Below, piece by piece: positions 25,789 to 34,696 of a stretch of DNA of 64,000 nt (its first letter is position 1; each line of letters begins with the position of its first letter). The position numbers and the translations under genes are program-made. The DNA is from Mycolicibacterium stellerae (GTDB taxonomy: Bacteria; Actinomycetota; Actinomycetes; Mycobacteriales; Mycobacteriaceae). A model generated the notes under the pieces. It made no database searches. It had not been told where the DNA came from and was given only the letters and a program-made list of their open reading frames with translations. The DNA lies in contig NZ_RARC01000001.1 of NCBI RefSeq assembly GCF_003719305.1, positions 62,001-126,000 on the forward strand, written 5' to 3'.

Positions 25789-27128
25789 CAGCGCTGGCCA
25801 ATATCGGCCTCGGCGTCCTGGTGGTCGTGGTGATCACCGCGTTCACCGCGTACTTCGTCGCTCAGGAATTCGCCTATACGACGGTCAGCCGCGCCGGCCT
25901 GACGGCGCATGCCGAGGCGGGTGATTCGGCAGCGGCCCGCGCGCTCGACGTGACAAGGCGAACGTCGTTCATGCTGTCCGGCGCTCAGTTGGGCATCACC
26001 GTCACGGGTCTGCTGGCCGGCTATCTCGCCGAGCCGTTGATCGGGACGGGCCTGGCGGATCTGCTTGGCCTGGCGAGCGTTCCGACGGCGGTCGGGGTGG
26101 CGATCGGCGCGGCCGTTTCGCTGATCGTGTGCACCTTCATCCAGATGCTGTTCGGGGAACTGTTCCCCAAGAACCTCGCGATCGCCGTTCCAGAGACGGT
26201 CGCGCGGCGGCTGGCGGCGTCCACCCGCTGGTATCTGCGACTGTTCGGCGGGCTGATCTGGTTCATGGACGAATCGTCGAACCTGCTGCTGCGCGCGTTG
26301 CGCATCGAACCGGTGCACGACGTCGAACAGACCGCCACCGCACGAGATCTCGAGCACATCGTCGCCGCCTCGTTTGCATCGGGCGAGCTGCCGAGCGATC
26401 TGTCGACGCTGCTTGATCGGGTCCTGGACTTCCCGACGAGCACGGCCGAACACGCGATGATTCCGCGTACCCGCGTCGACACGGTCCGCTTCGACGAGTC
26501 GGTCGACGCGGTGCTCACCCGGATGGCCACCGGCCACACCCGCTACCCGGTCGTCGGCCGGACCACCGACGAGGTGTTGGGCGTCATCGACCTGCACGCC
26601 GTGCTGGATGCCGAGCCAACCGACACCGCACGCTCGCGGTGTCGGGCCGCCGTTCAGGTGCCGACGTCGCTGCCCCTTCCCGCGACGCTCAACCGGCTGA
26701 CCGAGGCCGCCGCCGAGATGGCGGTGGTCATCGACGAATACGGTGGCTTCGCGGGCATCGTCACCGTCGAAGACATCGCCGAGGAGCTCGTCGGCGAGAT
26801 CGACGACGAACACGACGCGGCCGACAACCAGGTCATGCGGCGCACAGACGGCTGGCTGCTTCCCGGCGACATCCACCTCGACGAGGCCCAGCGACTCCTC
26901 GCCGAGCAGCTGCCCGACGGGGATTACGAGACCATCGCGGGGCTGCTGATCGAGCGGTTCGGCCGGCTACCCGCCGTCGGGGACAGCATCGAGATCGCGC
27001 TGCCCGACAGCTCCGCGGGTTGGTCAGCCAAGCCAAAGGTGTTGTCGGCCACCGTCCGATCCGTCGAACGGCGCGTGCCGGCCGAGGTGTTCGTGGCCGT
27101 GCGGACCAGGGGGGCCGACGGTGAGTAA
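25782..27128 (+). CDS. CNNM/CorC (hemolysin C) family membrane protein
   Basis: 448 residues from GTG. An N-terminal CNNM transmembrane domain (DUF21, about residues 1-190: helix LTALANIGLGVLVVVVITAFTAYFVAQEFA, then MLSGAQLGITVTGLLAGYLAEP, and GELFPKNLAIAVPE) is followed by a CBS pair (AMIPRTRVDTVRFDE ... VVIDEYGGFAGIVTVEDIAEELVGEI) and a C-terminal CorC_HlyC domain (LPDGDYETIAGLLIERFGRLP). Family members act in Mg2+/Co2+ transport or efflux. It overlaps the next CNNM gene by 8 bp and is preceded by a proline-rich upstream ORF and a stem over its ribosome-binding site. Confidence 0.88.
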   Translation: MLTALANIGLGVLVVVVITAFTAYFVAQEFAYTTVSRAGLTAHAEAGDSAAARALDVTRRTSFMLSGAQLGITVTGLLAGYLAEPLIGTGLADLLGLASVPTAVGVAIGAAVSLIVCTFIQMLFGELFPKNLAIAVPETVARRLAASTRWYLRLFGGLIWFMDESSNLLLRALRIEPVHDVEQTATARDLEHIVAASFASGELPSDLSTLLDRVLDFPTSTAEHAMIPRTRVDTVRFDESVDAVLTRMATGHTRYPVVGRTTDEVLGVIDLHAVLDAEPTDTARSRCRAAVQVPTSLPLPATLNRLTEAAAEMAVVIDEYGGFAGIVTVEDIAEELVGEIDDEHDAADNQVMRRTDGWLLPGDIHLDEAQRLLAEQLPDGDYETIAGLLIERFGRLPAVGDSIEIALPDSSAGWSAKPKVLSATVRSVERRVPAEVFVAVRTRGADGE

Positions 27129-28137
27129 CCCATGGGTGGTGCTCGCGGTCACCGTCGGCCTGATCGCCGTCAGCGCACTGTTCGTCGCCGTCGAGTTCGC
27201 ATTGCTGACGGCGCGACGCCATCGACTGCAGGACGCCGCGGCCAGAAGCCGGTCGGCGCGCGCGGCGCTGCGCAGCACAACCGAACTGTCTCTGCTGCTG
27301 GCCGGCTCGCAACTGGGCATCACGGCGTGCACGCTCGCCCTCGGTGCGACCACGAAGCCGGCCGTGCACCATTGGCTCACTCCGCTGCTACAGGCCACCG
27401 GCGCGCCCACCTGGGTCGCGGATGCCTGCGGCTTCGTGCTGGCGCTCGCGATCGTCACCTTCCTGCACCTGGTGATCGGCGAAATGGCGCCGAAGTCGTG
27501 GGCTATCGCGCATCCGGAACGGGCGGCGATCATCCTCGCGATACCGATGCGGATGTTCATGGCGGTGACCCGGCCGGTGCTGATCACCCTCAACCGCGCC
27601 GCCAACTGGTGTGTGCGCAAGGTCGGCGTCGACCCCGTCGACGAACTCGGCGAGGGGCAGGACCCCGACACCCTGCGCGCGCTCGTGGAGCATTCAGCGG
27701 CCGCCGGTGCACTCGATCCGCGGTACTACCGCAATCTCACCACCGCGCTGGACCTCGAGAAGCTCACCGTCGGCGATATCGTCTCGCGCACTGCGCAATT
27801 GAGCACGGTGGCCACCGACGCCGGACCGGCCGCAATTCAAGCGATGTCCCAGCTGACCGGCCATCAACGGATACTCGTGCACGGCGACGACCACGCCGTG
27901 ACCGGAATGGTGCACATTCGCGACAGCCTGCGCGCCGAACCCGGCACCACGGCGCGCGACCTCATGCGGCCGGTGTTACGGCTGCCGTTGGGGATGCCGG
28001 TGTACCGCGCGCTGCACCTGATGCGCCAGACACGCAACCATCTGGCGATCGTCGACGACGACGGCGAGTTCGTCGGGCTCATCGCCCTGACCGATGTCAT
28101 GCAACGGCTGCTTGACGACTCCGCGCCTGCGGCGTGA
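27121..28137 (+). CDS. CNNM family membrane protein with CBS pair (no CorC tail)
   Basis: 338 residues from GTG, overlapping the preceding paralog by 8 bp. The N-terminal CNNM/DUF21 domain (VLAVTVGLIAVSALFVAVEFALLTARRHRL, LLLAGSQLGITACTLALGATTKP, LVIGEMAPKSWAIAHPERAA) is followed by a CBS pair (TVGDIVSRTAQLSTV ... NHLAIVDDDGEFVGLIALTDVMQRLL). It ends after the second CBS and lacks the CorC_HlyC module of its neighbour. The pair, one with and one without the tail, suggests a hetero-oligomeric divalent-cation transporter. Confidence 0.87.
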   Translation: MSNPWVVLAVTVGLIAVSALFVAVEFALLTARRHRLQDAAARSRSARAALRSTTELSLLLAGSQLGITACTLALGATTKPAVHHWLTPLLQATGAPTWVADACGFVLALAIVTFLHLVIGEMAPKSWAIAHPERAAIILAIPMRMFMAVTRPVLITLNRAANWCVRKVGVDPVDELGEGQDPDTLRALVEHSAAAGALDPRYYRNLTTALDLEKLTVGDIVSRTAQLSTVATDAGPAAIQAMSQLTGHQRILVHGDDHAVTGMVHIRDSLRAEPGTTARDLMRPVLRLPLGMPVYRALHLMRQTRNHLAIVDDDGEFVGLIALTDVMQRLLDDSAPAA

Positions 28138-28140
28138 CCG

Positions 28141-28953
28141 TCAGCGGAACGAGCTGTTGAGCCGCCGCTTGAACACTTCGTCGAAGCGGCGATAGGTGTT
28201 GCGCATCGCACGCGCAGGCCATCGACGTGGAATGAGCTCGGCAGGCAGCAACGGGTCGAGCTGGAGATGTCTGACAGCCGCGATGGACAGCGCGAACTGA
28301 TAGGCGAAGTCTTCGGCGTCGAGAGCTTCGACGTCGAGTTCGTCACGCATGGCGGTGGTGAGTCGGCGCGCATCGACAGCCCAATCATCAAGCCTGAAAA
28401 CCGATCTCACGGTTTCTGCAGGGATGTCTGTCTCGGCGCGGTGGAAATGCACGCACTGCTGATCCAGCACGGCGCGCATCGACGGCAGGCGGTTCCTTTC
28501 GAGGTTGTCGGGGCGCAACCACATCCCTTCGCGGAGTTCGCCGAGGTGCAGCGCGCTGGCGGCCTTGCGCAGCGCGAGCCGATCGGTGGCCGGTCTGCGT
28601 TCCATCGAGACGACCGCCAACTCCCACGTCCCGTCCCACGGGGGCAGGTCGGTGTCGTCGATCCGGGATGCGTCGTCGACGCGCTGCCGCCGTTCGAGCA
28701 GACGCCCCGCCAGCGCGTAGGTTCCGTCGTCGCCGACGAGTTCACCCGCCGAGGCCATTCGCCACAGGCATGTGCGGGCAGCGCCATCGCTGATGCCGAA
28801 TAGTGCGGCCATGTCGACGAGTTCGCCGACCTTGAGGTGGGGCTGGTCGGCCCCCAGCAGCGCGGTGGCCAGGACGGACCGCGCGCTCAGCGGTCGGTCA
28901 CCGATGAGATCGGCGACGCGCGCGCGGCGCTCATCCACTGCGACTGCTGGCAC
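28141..28953 (-). CDS. PaaX-family transcriptional regulator
   Basis: 270 residues from a GTG preceded by AGGGGAAG; in-frame ATGs further up would run into the promoter region of the divergent gene. The N-terminal winged helix (ARSVLATALLGADQPHLKVGELVDMAALFGISDGAARTCLWRM) is typical of PaaX, with the central and C-terminal PaaX domains following (WDGTWELAVV; LDDWAVDARRLTTAM). PaaX proteins respond to CoA thioesters such as phenylacetyl-CoA. Divergence from a Rieske oxygenase and a crotonase gene fits control of a small catabolic operon. Confidence 0.75.
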   Translation of the reverse strand: MPAVAVDERRARVADLIGDRPLSARSVLATALLGADQPHLKVGELVDMAALFGISDGAARTCLWRMASAGELVGDDGTYALAGRLLERRQRVDDASRIDDTDLPPWDGTWELAVVSMERRPATDRLALRKAASALHLGELREGMWLRPDNLERNRLPSMRAVLDQQCVHFHRAETDIPAETVRSVFRLDDWAVDARRLTTAMRDELDVEALDAEDFAYQFALSIAAVRHLQLDPLLPAELIPRRWPARAMRNTYRRFDEVFKRRLNSSFR

Positions 28954-28988
28954 GCATCCATCTTCCCCTATCTCACAAAGTTGTTGAC

Positions 28989-28999
28989 GCATGACATGC
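28989..28999. promoter_or_regulatory. Inverted repeat between PaaX-like and Rieske genes
   Basis: GCATG-A-CATGC, a perfect 5+5 inverted repeat with one central base, lies 21 bp before the Rieske gene ATG and 35 bp before the chosen PaaX start. It is a candidate PaaX operator overlapping the promoter. The short length makes chance occurrence possible. Confidence 0.35.
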
Positions 29000-29020
29000 A
29001 TAGTGTGATACTCGCATGGT

Positions 29021-30199
29021 ATGGGCACTCCGACGAAGTCGTCGGTCGCCGAGGACGTGGAGGTCGTTCGCCGCATCCTCGCGCATATCGACGCGGGCAC
29101 GACCGACGAAGGCGACGCCTGGCGGGAGCCCGTCGAGAACTATCTGGACCAGGGCCGATTCAGCCGCGAGCTCGAGATGTTGCGCCGTTTCCCGAGCGTC
29201 TACGCCCCGTCGGCGGCGATTCCGCACGCGGGCGATCACATCGAACGGGTCAGCTTCGGCGTACCGCTGTTCGCCGTCCGGGGCCACGACGGCCGCGCAA
29301 GGGTCTTCCGCAACGCGTGCCGTCACCGAGGGTTCGCGCTTGTCGAGGGCCACGGTTGCGCCCACGCGCTGGTGTGCCGGTATCACGGCTGGACGTACCG
29401 CCTCGACGGCACGGTGTCGCATGTCCCGCACGCCGACGCCTTCCCCGATCTCGACGTGGCCGGCCGGGGGCTGGTCGAGGTCGACAGCCGGGAGACCGAC
29501 GGCTTGATCGTCATCGGGCCGGTGCTGGACTGCCCGACCGATTCGCAGCGCATGCGCGCCGATGCCGCGATGGCCTCCCTCACCGAGGGCAGCCCGTGGC
29601 GCGACAAACTACTGCCCGCCGAGCGGCTCGTGTACGTCGAATCCACTGCGCGCCCGATGAATTGGAAGGTTCTCGTCGAGCAGTTCCTCGAGGGATATCA
29701 CATCCGCTCGACGCACAAGACCACCTTCTACCCGATTCAATACGACGACCTCAACGTGATCGAGGCGTTTGGGCCGAATACCCGGATCACGTTCCCCTAC
29801 AAGAACATCGAGAGGCTGCGTGACCGCCCCGAGTCGGCATGGACCATCGGCCGGCGCGTGACGTTCGTCTATCACCTGTTCCCGAACGTCATGCTGGCAA
29901 CGTTCCCCGACCAGGTGTTGGTGGTCACGATCGAACCCGTCGACATCGACCACTCCACAGTGACCATCTACGCCATGACCACACCGGCGGTGGCGGAGGT
30001 CATCTCGACCGCCCCCGGCGAAACCGCGGGCGCTCGCGGCCTGCTGGCCGTGGGTGCGCTGGAGGACAACGAGATGTCGGAAGGTGTGCAGCGGGGACTT
30101 CGGGCAGGCGCCAACACCTTCCTGGAGTTCGGTACACACGAAAGCGCCATCGGGCACTTCCACGCCACCCTCGACGAGCGCCTGGAATGCTCGCGATGA
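29021..30199 (+). CDS. Rieske [2Fe-2S] aromatic ring-hydroxylating oxygenase, alpha-subunit type
   Basis: 392 residues. The Rieske cluster motif is CRHRGF (about residue 100) with CRYHGW 18 residues later. The C-terminal catalytic domain has NWKVLVEQFLEGYHIRSTHKTTF, giving the non-heme iron ligands (the two His of YHIRSTH; the Asp/Glu is further on). It is the oxygenase part of a two- or three-component system; no ferredoxin or reductase gene is near. It overlaps a crotonase-family gene (ATGA) and is divergent from a PaaX-like regulator. The substrate is probably an aromatic or an N-methylated compound; it cannot be told from sequence. Confidence 0.85.
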   Translation: MGTPTKSSVAEDVEVVRRILAHIDAGTTDEGDAWREPVENYLDQGRFSRELEMLRRFPSVYAPSAAIPHAGDHIERVSFGVPLFAVRGHDGRARVFRNACRHRGFALVEGHGCAHALVCRYHGWTYRLDGTVSHVPHADAFPDLDVAGRGLVEVDSRETDGLIVIGPVLDCPTDSQRMRADAAMASLTEGSPWRDKLLPAERLVYVESTARPMNWKVLVEQFLEGYHIRSTHKTTFYPIQYDDLNVIEAFGPNTRITFPYKNIERLRDRPESAWTIGRRVTFVYHLFPNVMLATFPDQVLVVTIEPVDIDHSTVTIYAMTTPAVAEVISTAPGETAGARGLLAVGALEDNEMSEGVQRGLRAGANTFLEFGTHESAIGHFHATLDERLECSR

Positions 30200-31017
30200 A
30201 CCACTACGAGCATCTTCTCTACGAACGGCGCGGACCCGTCACGATCATCACCATCAACCGTCCTGACCGGATGAATGCCATTGGCCCGCAAACGCATCGG
30301 GAGCTCGTCGACGCATGGGGCAGGTTCCGCGCCGACGGCGATGCGCTCGTCGGCGTCCTCACCGGCGCGGGCGACGCCGCGTTTTGTGCCGGCGGGGACC
30401 TGAAGGCGGCTCTCGCCGGCGAGCTCCCCGTCAACGCAAGCCCGCAAGACGGTGTCCTCGGCCCGTCACGGTGGACCGACGTCTACAAGCCGACCATTGC
30501 GGCCGTCAACGGCGTCGCGTACGCAGGCGGCCTCGAATGGGCGTGCTGGACCGACCTTGCGATCGCCGACGAGCACGCCACATTCGGAGTGACGTGTCGG
30601 CGGTGGAACATCGGGCTTGCCGACGGCGGCACACAGCGCCTGACCCGAATCCTGGGCTACCGCCGCGCAATCGAGCTGATCATCACCGGCCGTGTCGTCG
30701 ATGCCCACGAGGCGGAGCGGATCGGGTTGGTGAACCAGGTCGTTCCCCGCGGAACGTGTGTGCAACGCGCGATCGACCTCGCCGAGACCATCGCGGCACT
30801 ACCCCAGCCCGCATTGCGGACCGATCTCGAGGCAGCCCGAAACGGGTTGGGCCGACCCCTCGACGACGGCCTGCTCATCGAGGCCGAGTGCTTCAACCGG
30901 TCGATCTCGGCGCCGGAGACCCTCGAGGGCCTGCGCCGATTCAACGACCGCGATCACCCGGATCGACGGCCGGGCGGTACGCCGGTGACACCAGGCATCG
31001 TCCGCGTTACGCGATAG
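30196..31017 (+). CDS. Enoyl-CoA hydratase/isomerase (crotonase) family protein
   Basis: 273 residues from the ATG overlapping the Rieske gene stop. Crotonase marks are ITINRPDRMNAIG near residue 20, the first oxyanion segment AAFCAGGDLKAAL near 65, and the second AVNGVAYAGGLEWACWTDLAIADEHATFG. The usual catalytic Glu region reads CRRWNIGLADGGTQRL, i.e. Asp-Gly-Gly rather than the typical pair of glutamates, so the reaction may not be a simple hydration. Coupled to the Rieske gene, it likely acts on a CoA ester in the same pathway. Confidence 0.8.
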   Translation: MNHYEHLLYERRGPVTIITINRPDRMNAIGPQTHRELVDAWGRFRADGDALVGVLTGAGDAAFCAGGDLKAALAGELPVNASPQDGVLGPSRWTDVYKPTIAAVNGVAYAGGLEWACWTDLAIADEHATFGVTCRRWNIGLADGGTQRLTRILGYRRAIELIITGRVVDAHEAERIGLVNQVVPRGTCVQRAIDLAETIAALPQPALRTDLEAARNGLGRPLDDGLLIEAECFNRSISAPETLEGLRRFNDRDHPDRRPGGTPVTPGIVRVTR

Positions 31018-31094
31018 ACGCTCAGCGTTCGCTCGCCGGCTGCCTGGCTGACTGGTTTGCTCTGTCACGCTTGTCCCGCGTGAAAGGGCCTACC

Positions 31095-33899
31095 ATGAGC
31101 GATAATTCGCACGCCTACAACAGTGTCTGGCAGATCCGAGGCGACGCCTGGTGCCGACTCGAGGAAGCCGCTGACCGGCTCACAAGGCCGACGACCGACG
31201 GCGCACTGAAGGACGAGTACTCCCAGATCTGCCGCGACCTACTGGCGACGCTGACCCCGCTGGAACCGTATTGGGCCTACCCCGGCTCACCGCAGTTCTC
31301 CCGCGTGCAGCGGCTGTTCAACGCAGGCAGCTACGACAAGTTCGCGCACACGGTGGCCCGCATCAACCGTGCGTTGACGACGGAGTCCTACCGCACCGGC
31401 GACGTCGAGCACGCCGGCCTCGACGAACACGACATGTTCCCCGCCGACCCCCGCGATCTGGCGAATCAACCCGCGACCAAGCGCGACCAGCCGTACTTCG
31501 AGGTGCTCGTCGTCGAGTCGATGACGGAGGCACAGGAACGCGCGCTGCGGAAAGAGGTCCGCAGCTGGCGACGTCCCGACGACGAGTTCATCTACGAGCT
31601 GGTTGTGGTGTCCAGTGGCGACGAAGCCCTGATAGCCGCACGGCTCAACGTCAACCTGCAGGCTGTCGTCATTCGCCGCCGGTTCTCGCATCAGTCCATC
31701 CGCGACCTGTCCTCCCTCGCGGAGTTCGTCGACACCAAGACCTCCACCGAACTCGATGACCACAAGTCGCCCGACGAGCGGGCCGAGATCCTCGCGAAGT
31801 CGATCTCCGAGCTGCGGCCCGAACTGGACCAGTACCTGATGACCGAAATTGAGGTCGAGCAGATCGCCGGACGGCTAGGCCAGCACTTCCGCCGGGTGTT
31901 CCACGCTCGCGAGGGCGTGCTGGAGCTGCACCTGTCGCTGCTGCATGGCGTCGCAGAGCGTTATCGCACCCCGTTCTTCAGCGCGCTGAAGCAGTACAGC
32001 CACCGGCCGACCGGGGTCTTCCACGCGCTGCCGATCTCTCAGGGCAAGTCGATCGTCAACTCGCACTGGATCAAAGACATGGTCGGCTTCTACGGCCTCG
32101 ACGTGTTCATGGCCGAGACGTCGGCGACCTGCGGCGGCCTGGACTCCCTCCTCGAACCCACCGGCCCGCTGCGCGAGGCGCAGCAGCTGGCGGCGCAGGC
32201 CTACGGCTCGCGGCACACGTACTTCGTCACGAACGGCACGTCGACGGCCAACAAGGTCGTCACCCAGGCGCTGGTGGCCCCCGGCGACATCGTGCTGCTC
32301 GACCGCAACTGCCACCAGTCGCACCACTACGGAATGATGCTGGCAGGCGCGCACGTCATTTACCTCGAGGCCTATCCACTGCCCGACTACTCCATGTATG
32401 GGGCTGTGCCGCTGCGCGAGATCAAGTCGAAGCTGCTGGAGCTCAAGCGGGCCGGAAAGCTCGACCGCGTCAAGATGATGTCGCTGACCAACTGCACCTT
32501 CGACGGCATCGTCTACGACGTGCAGCGGGTCATGGAGGAATGCCTCGCGATCAAGCCAGATCTGGTATTCCTTTGGGACGAAGCATGGTTCGCGTTCGCG
32601 CGGTTTCATCCGGTGTACCGGAACCGGACCGCGATGGCGGCCGCCAAGACACTGCGGGACAAGCTGTCGGACGACGGTTACAAGCGACAGTTCGAGGCGA
32701 CCCTGGAAGGCGACGCCAACCGCCCGCCGACCGACGACGAGCTGATGAACCGGCGGCTGATGCCCGATCCGGCGAAGGCACGGGTGCGGGTCTACGCGAC
32801 GCAGTCGACTCACAAGACGCTGACGTCGCTGCGGCAGGGATCGATGATCCACGTCTACGACCAAGACTTCGACCAGAAAGTGGCCGAGGCGTTCCACGAG
32901 GCCTACATGGCGCACACGTCGACCTCGCCGAATTACCAAATCCTGGCGTCGCTCGACCTGGGCCGCAGGCAGGTCGCTCTCGAGGGCGTCGAGCTCGTCC
33001 AGCGTCAGATCGAGAACGCGATGCAGCTGCGCGACGCTATCGACAACCATCCGCTGTTGAGCAAATACATGTCGTGCCTGCGCACATCGGACCTGATCCC
33101 CGATGCGTTCCGGCCGTCGGGCATCGCGCAGCCGCTTCGGTCAGGTCTGCGCAACATGATGGCCGTGTGGGACAAGGACGAGTTTGTGCTCGACCCGTCA
33201 CGGATCACCCTGTCGATCGGGCGGACCGGATACGACGGCGACACCTTCAAACGCGAGCAATTGATGGATCGCTACGGTGTGCAGATCAACAAGACGTCAC
33301 GCAACACGGTGTTGTTCATGACGAACATCGGCACCACCCGCAGTTCGGTGGCGTTCCTGGTTGAGGTGTTGGTCAAGATTGCCGGAGAGCTGGACGAACG
33401 CATCTCCGAGATGGGGCTCGGCGAGCGCGACCGGTTCGAGCAGCGGGTCCGCCGGCTGACCGTGCCTTCCAGCCAGCAGCCAGACTTCAGCGGATTCCAC
33501 GTGGCCTTCCGCGATGTCGAGGGTCCCGACCACACCCCCGAGGGTGATGTCCGGCGCGCGTTCTACCTGTCCTACAACGACGCCAACTGCGAGTACCTGA
33601 CGAGCGATGAAATCTTCGACAAGCTCGACGCAGGCAAGGATGTGGTGTCCGCGACGTTCGTCACGCCGTATCCGCCGGGGTTCCCAGTCCTGGTGCCGGG
33701 ACAGGTGTTCAGCCCCGAGATCCTGGCGTTCATCCGGGATCTGGACACTCCGGAGATTCACGGCTATCGGCCTGATTTCGGATTCCGCGTGTACACCGAC
33801 AAGGCGGTTGAGATGAGCCGACCGTCGAACGGCCATGCCGGCAACGGCCACCGGACGCTGACCGACGGCCCGGCCGAGCACGCTACCGCCCAAGCCTGA
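31095..33899 (+). CDS. Orn/Lys/Arg decarboxylase, PLP fold-type I (large, mycobacterial type)
   Basis: 934 residues from the ATG giving MSDNSHAYNS with AAAGGG upstream; a 6-bp hairpin stem (TCACGC/GCGTGA, 31065-31083) lies just before. The N-terminal ~230 residues form a receiver-like wing domain. The PLP core has the substrate/cofactor segment ETSATCGGLDSLLEPTGP, GTSTANKVV, DRNCHQSHHYG, WDEAWFAFARFHP and the Schiff-base Lys in ATQSTHKTLTSLRQG. The C-terminal domain follows, with a Gly/His-rich tail. Similar in size to M. tuberculosis Rv2531c. It decarboxylates a basic amino acid to a polyamine or agmatine; which one is unresolved. Confidence 0.88.
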   Translation: MSDNSHAYNSVWQIRGDAWCRLEEAADRLTRPTTDGALKDEYSQICRDLLATLTPLEPYWAYPGSPQFSRVQRLFNAGSYDKFAHTVARINRALTTESYRTGDVEHAGLDEHDMFPADPRDLANQPATKRDQPYFEVLVVESMTEAQERALRKEVRSWRRPDDEFIYELVVVSSGDEALIAARLNVNLQAVVIRRRFSHQSIRDLSSLAEFVDTKTSTELDDHKSPDERAEILAKSISELRPELDQYLMTEIEVEQIAGRLGQHFRRVFHAREGVLELHLSLLHGVAERYRTPFFSALKQYSHRPTGVFHALPISQGKSIVNSHWIKDMVGFYGLDVFMAETSATCGGLDSLLEPTGPLREAQQLAAQAYGSRHTYFVTNGTSTANKVVTQALVAPGDIVLLDRNCHQSHHYGMMLAGAHVIYLEAYPLPDYSMYGAVPLREIKSKLLELKRAGKLDRVKMMSLTNCTFDGIVYDVQRVMEECLAIKPDLVFLWDEAWFAFARFHPVYRNRTAMAAAKTLRDKLSDDGYKRQFEATLEGDANRPPTDDELMNRRLMPDPAKARVRVYATQSTHKTLTSLRQGSMIHVYDQDFDQKVAEAFHEAYMAHTSTSPNYQILASLDLGRRQVALEGVELVQRQIENAMQLRDAIDNHPLLSKYMSCLRTSDLIPDAFRPSGIAQPLRSGLRNMMAVWDKDEFVLDPSRITLSIGRTGYDGDTFKREQLMDRYGVQINKTSRNTVLFMTNIGTTRSSVAFLVEVLVKIAGELDERISEMGLGERDRFEQRVRRLTVPSSQQPDFSGFHVAFRDVEGPDHTPEGDVRRAFYLSYNDANCEYLTSDEIFDKLDAGKDVVSATFVTPYPPGFPVLVPGQVFSPEILAFIRDLDTPEIHGYRPDFGFRVYTDKAVEMSRPSNGHAGNGHRTLTDGPAEHATAQA

Positions 33900-34032
33900 C
33901 GATCAAGATCAAAAACCGCTGACGTTCCTTTATTTCCAGAGTGACAAGAACTATTGTGAAATCGGCATATGTTGATACGAACTCTGCTCCCACCTGGACA
34001 GGGCGGTCAGAGCGACTAAGGAGTTGAACAGC

Positions 34033-34137
34033 ATGCGAGTGTCAGAAACCAAGGCCGGCGGCTGCAATTGTCATTGCAACGCGTGCGACGGCGGTCATCA
34101 CTGCGGCAACCCGCCCAACTGCAACGTCAGGCGCTGA
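34033..34137 (+). CDS. 34-aa Cys/His-rich microprotein (metallothionein-like)
   Basis: ATG nine bases after a perfect AAGGAG. The product is MRVSETKAGG, then a core with CxCxCxxC (CNCHCNAC), DGGHHC, and NPPNC, ending NVRR: six Cys and three His in 34 residues. No long hydrophobic stretch. The spacing and absence of aromatics are what small metal-binding proteins look like. It is not obviously MymT, the known mycobacterial Cu(I) metallothionein, which is longer and has different spacing. The A/T-rich 130 bp upstream suggest its own promoter. Too short for routine ORF calling. Metal binding is inferred. Confidence 0.7.
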   Translation: MRVSETKAGGCNCHCNACDGGHHCGNPPNCNVRR

Positions 34138-34231
34138 CCGCAGCGATTAACCGGCTCGGCGCCGGGGTACTTCTCTTTCCTGCAGTCCCGTCAATTAGCG
34201 GGTCATTAGCGGGTCGAAGGGAGGCGAAGCC

Positions 34232-34696
34232 GTGTCGTCGCGTCCGAAGATCATGGCGGTGCAGGGTGCCGCCGTACTGGTAGCCAGCGCATTCGTGCTC
34301 GTCGGAGTGCTCGGGTTCATCCCGGGCCCGACGAGCAACCTCGACCAGTTGCAGTGGGCCGGTCATCATTCCGGCGCAAAGTTGTTCGGCATGTTCGCGG
34401 TATCCGGCCTGCACAACACCGTGCACGTGGCGTTCGGCGTCATCGGCTTCATATTTGCGCGCACGTACGCGGCCTCACGCGGCTACCTTCTGGCCGGCGG
34501 CGTCGCCTACCTCGCGCTGTGGATCTACGGCGTAGTCATGGACCAGGGCAGCGCACTGAACATCTTGACGTTGAACAATGCCGACAATTGGCTGCACTTC
34601 GGGCTGGGAATCGTAATGGTCGTCCTCGCCCTGACGCTCGCGGGCCAACACGACCCGACGAAACGTCCGAAGCGCCGCGAAAGGATCCGTACCTAG
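34232..34696 (+). CDS. DUF4383 membrane protein
   Basis: 154 residues from GTG with GGGAGG nearby, four membrane helices (about 8-30, 52-75, 82-105, 122-142). Family marks are GPTSNLDQLQWAGHHSGAKLFGMFAVSGLHNTVHVAFGVIGF and NNADNWLHFGLGIVMV, with the conserved N-x2-H patterns. Function of DUF4383 proteins is unknown. The gene ends overlapping the convergent ppx2 stop by 4 bp. It follows the Cys/His microprotein by 94 bp and may be co-transcribed with it. Confidence 0.85.
   Translation: MSSRPKIMAVQGAAVLVASAFVLVGVLGFIPGPTSNLDQLQWAGHHSGAKLFGMFAVSGLHNTVHVAFGVIGFIFARTYAASRGYLLAGGVAYLALWIYGVVMDQGSALNILTLNNADNWLHFGLGIVMVVLALTLAGQHDPTKRPKRRERIRT

Noticed and set aside
30315..31094. Plus-strand frame running from inside the crotonase gene into the decarboxylase
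   Set aside because: The first 260 residues are Arg-rich shadow of the crotonase gene; the decarboxylase starts at the ATG at 31095 with AAAGGG.
34033..34137. Idea that the Cys-rich microprotein is the mycofactocin precursor MftA
   Set aside because: MftA ends in a Val-Tyr core and sits with mftB/C genes; neither is seen here.
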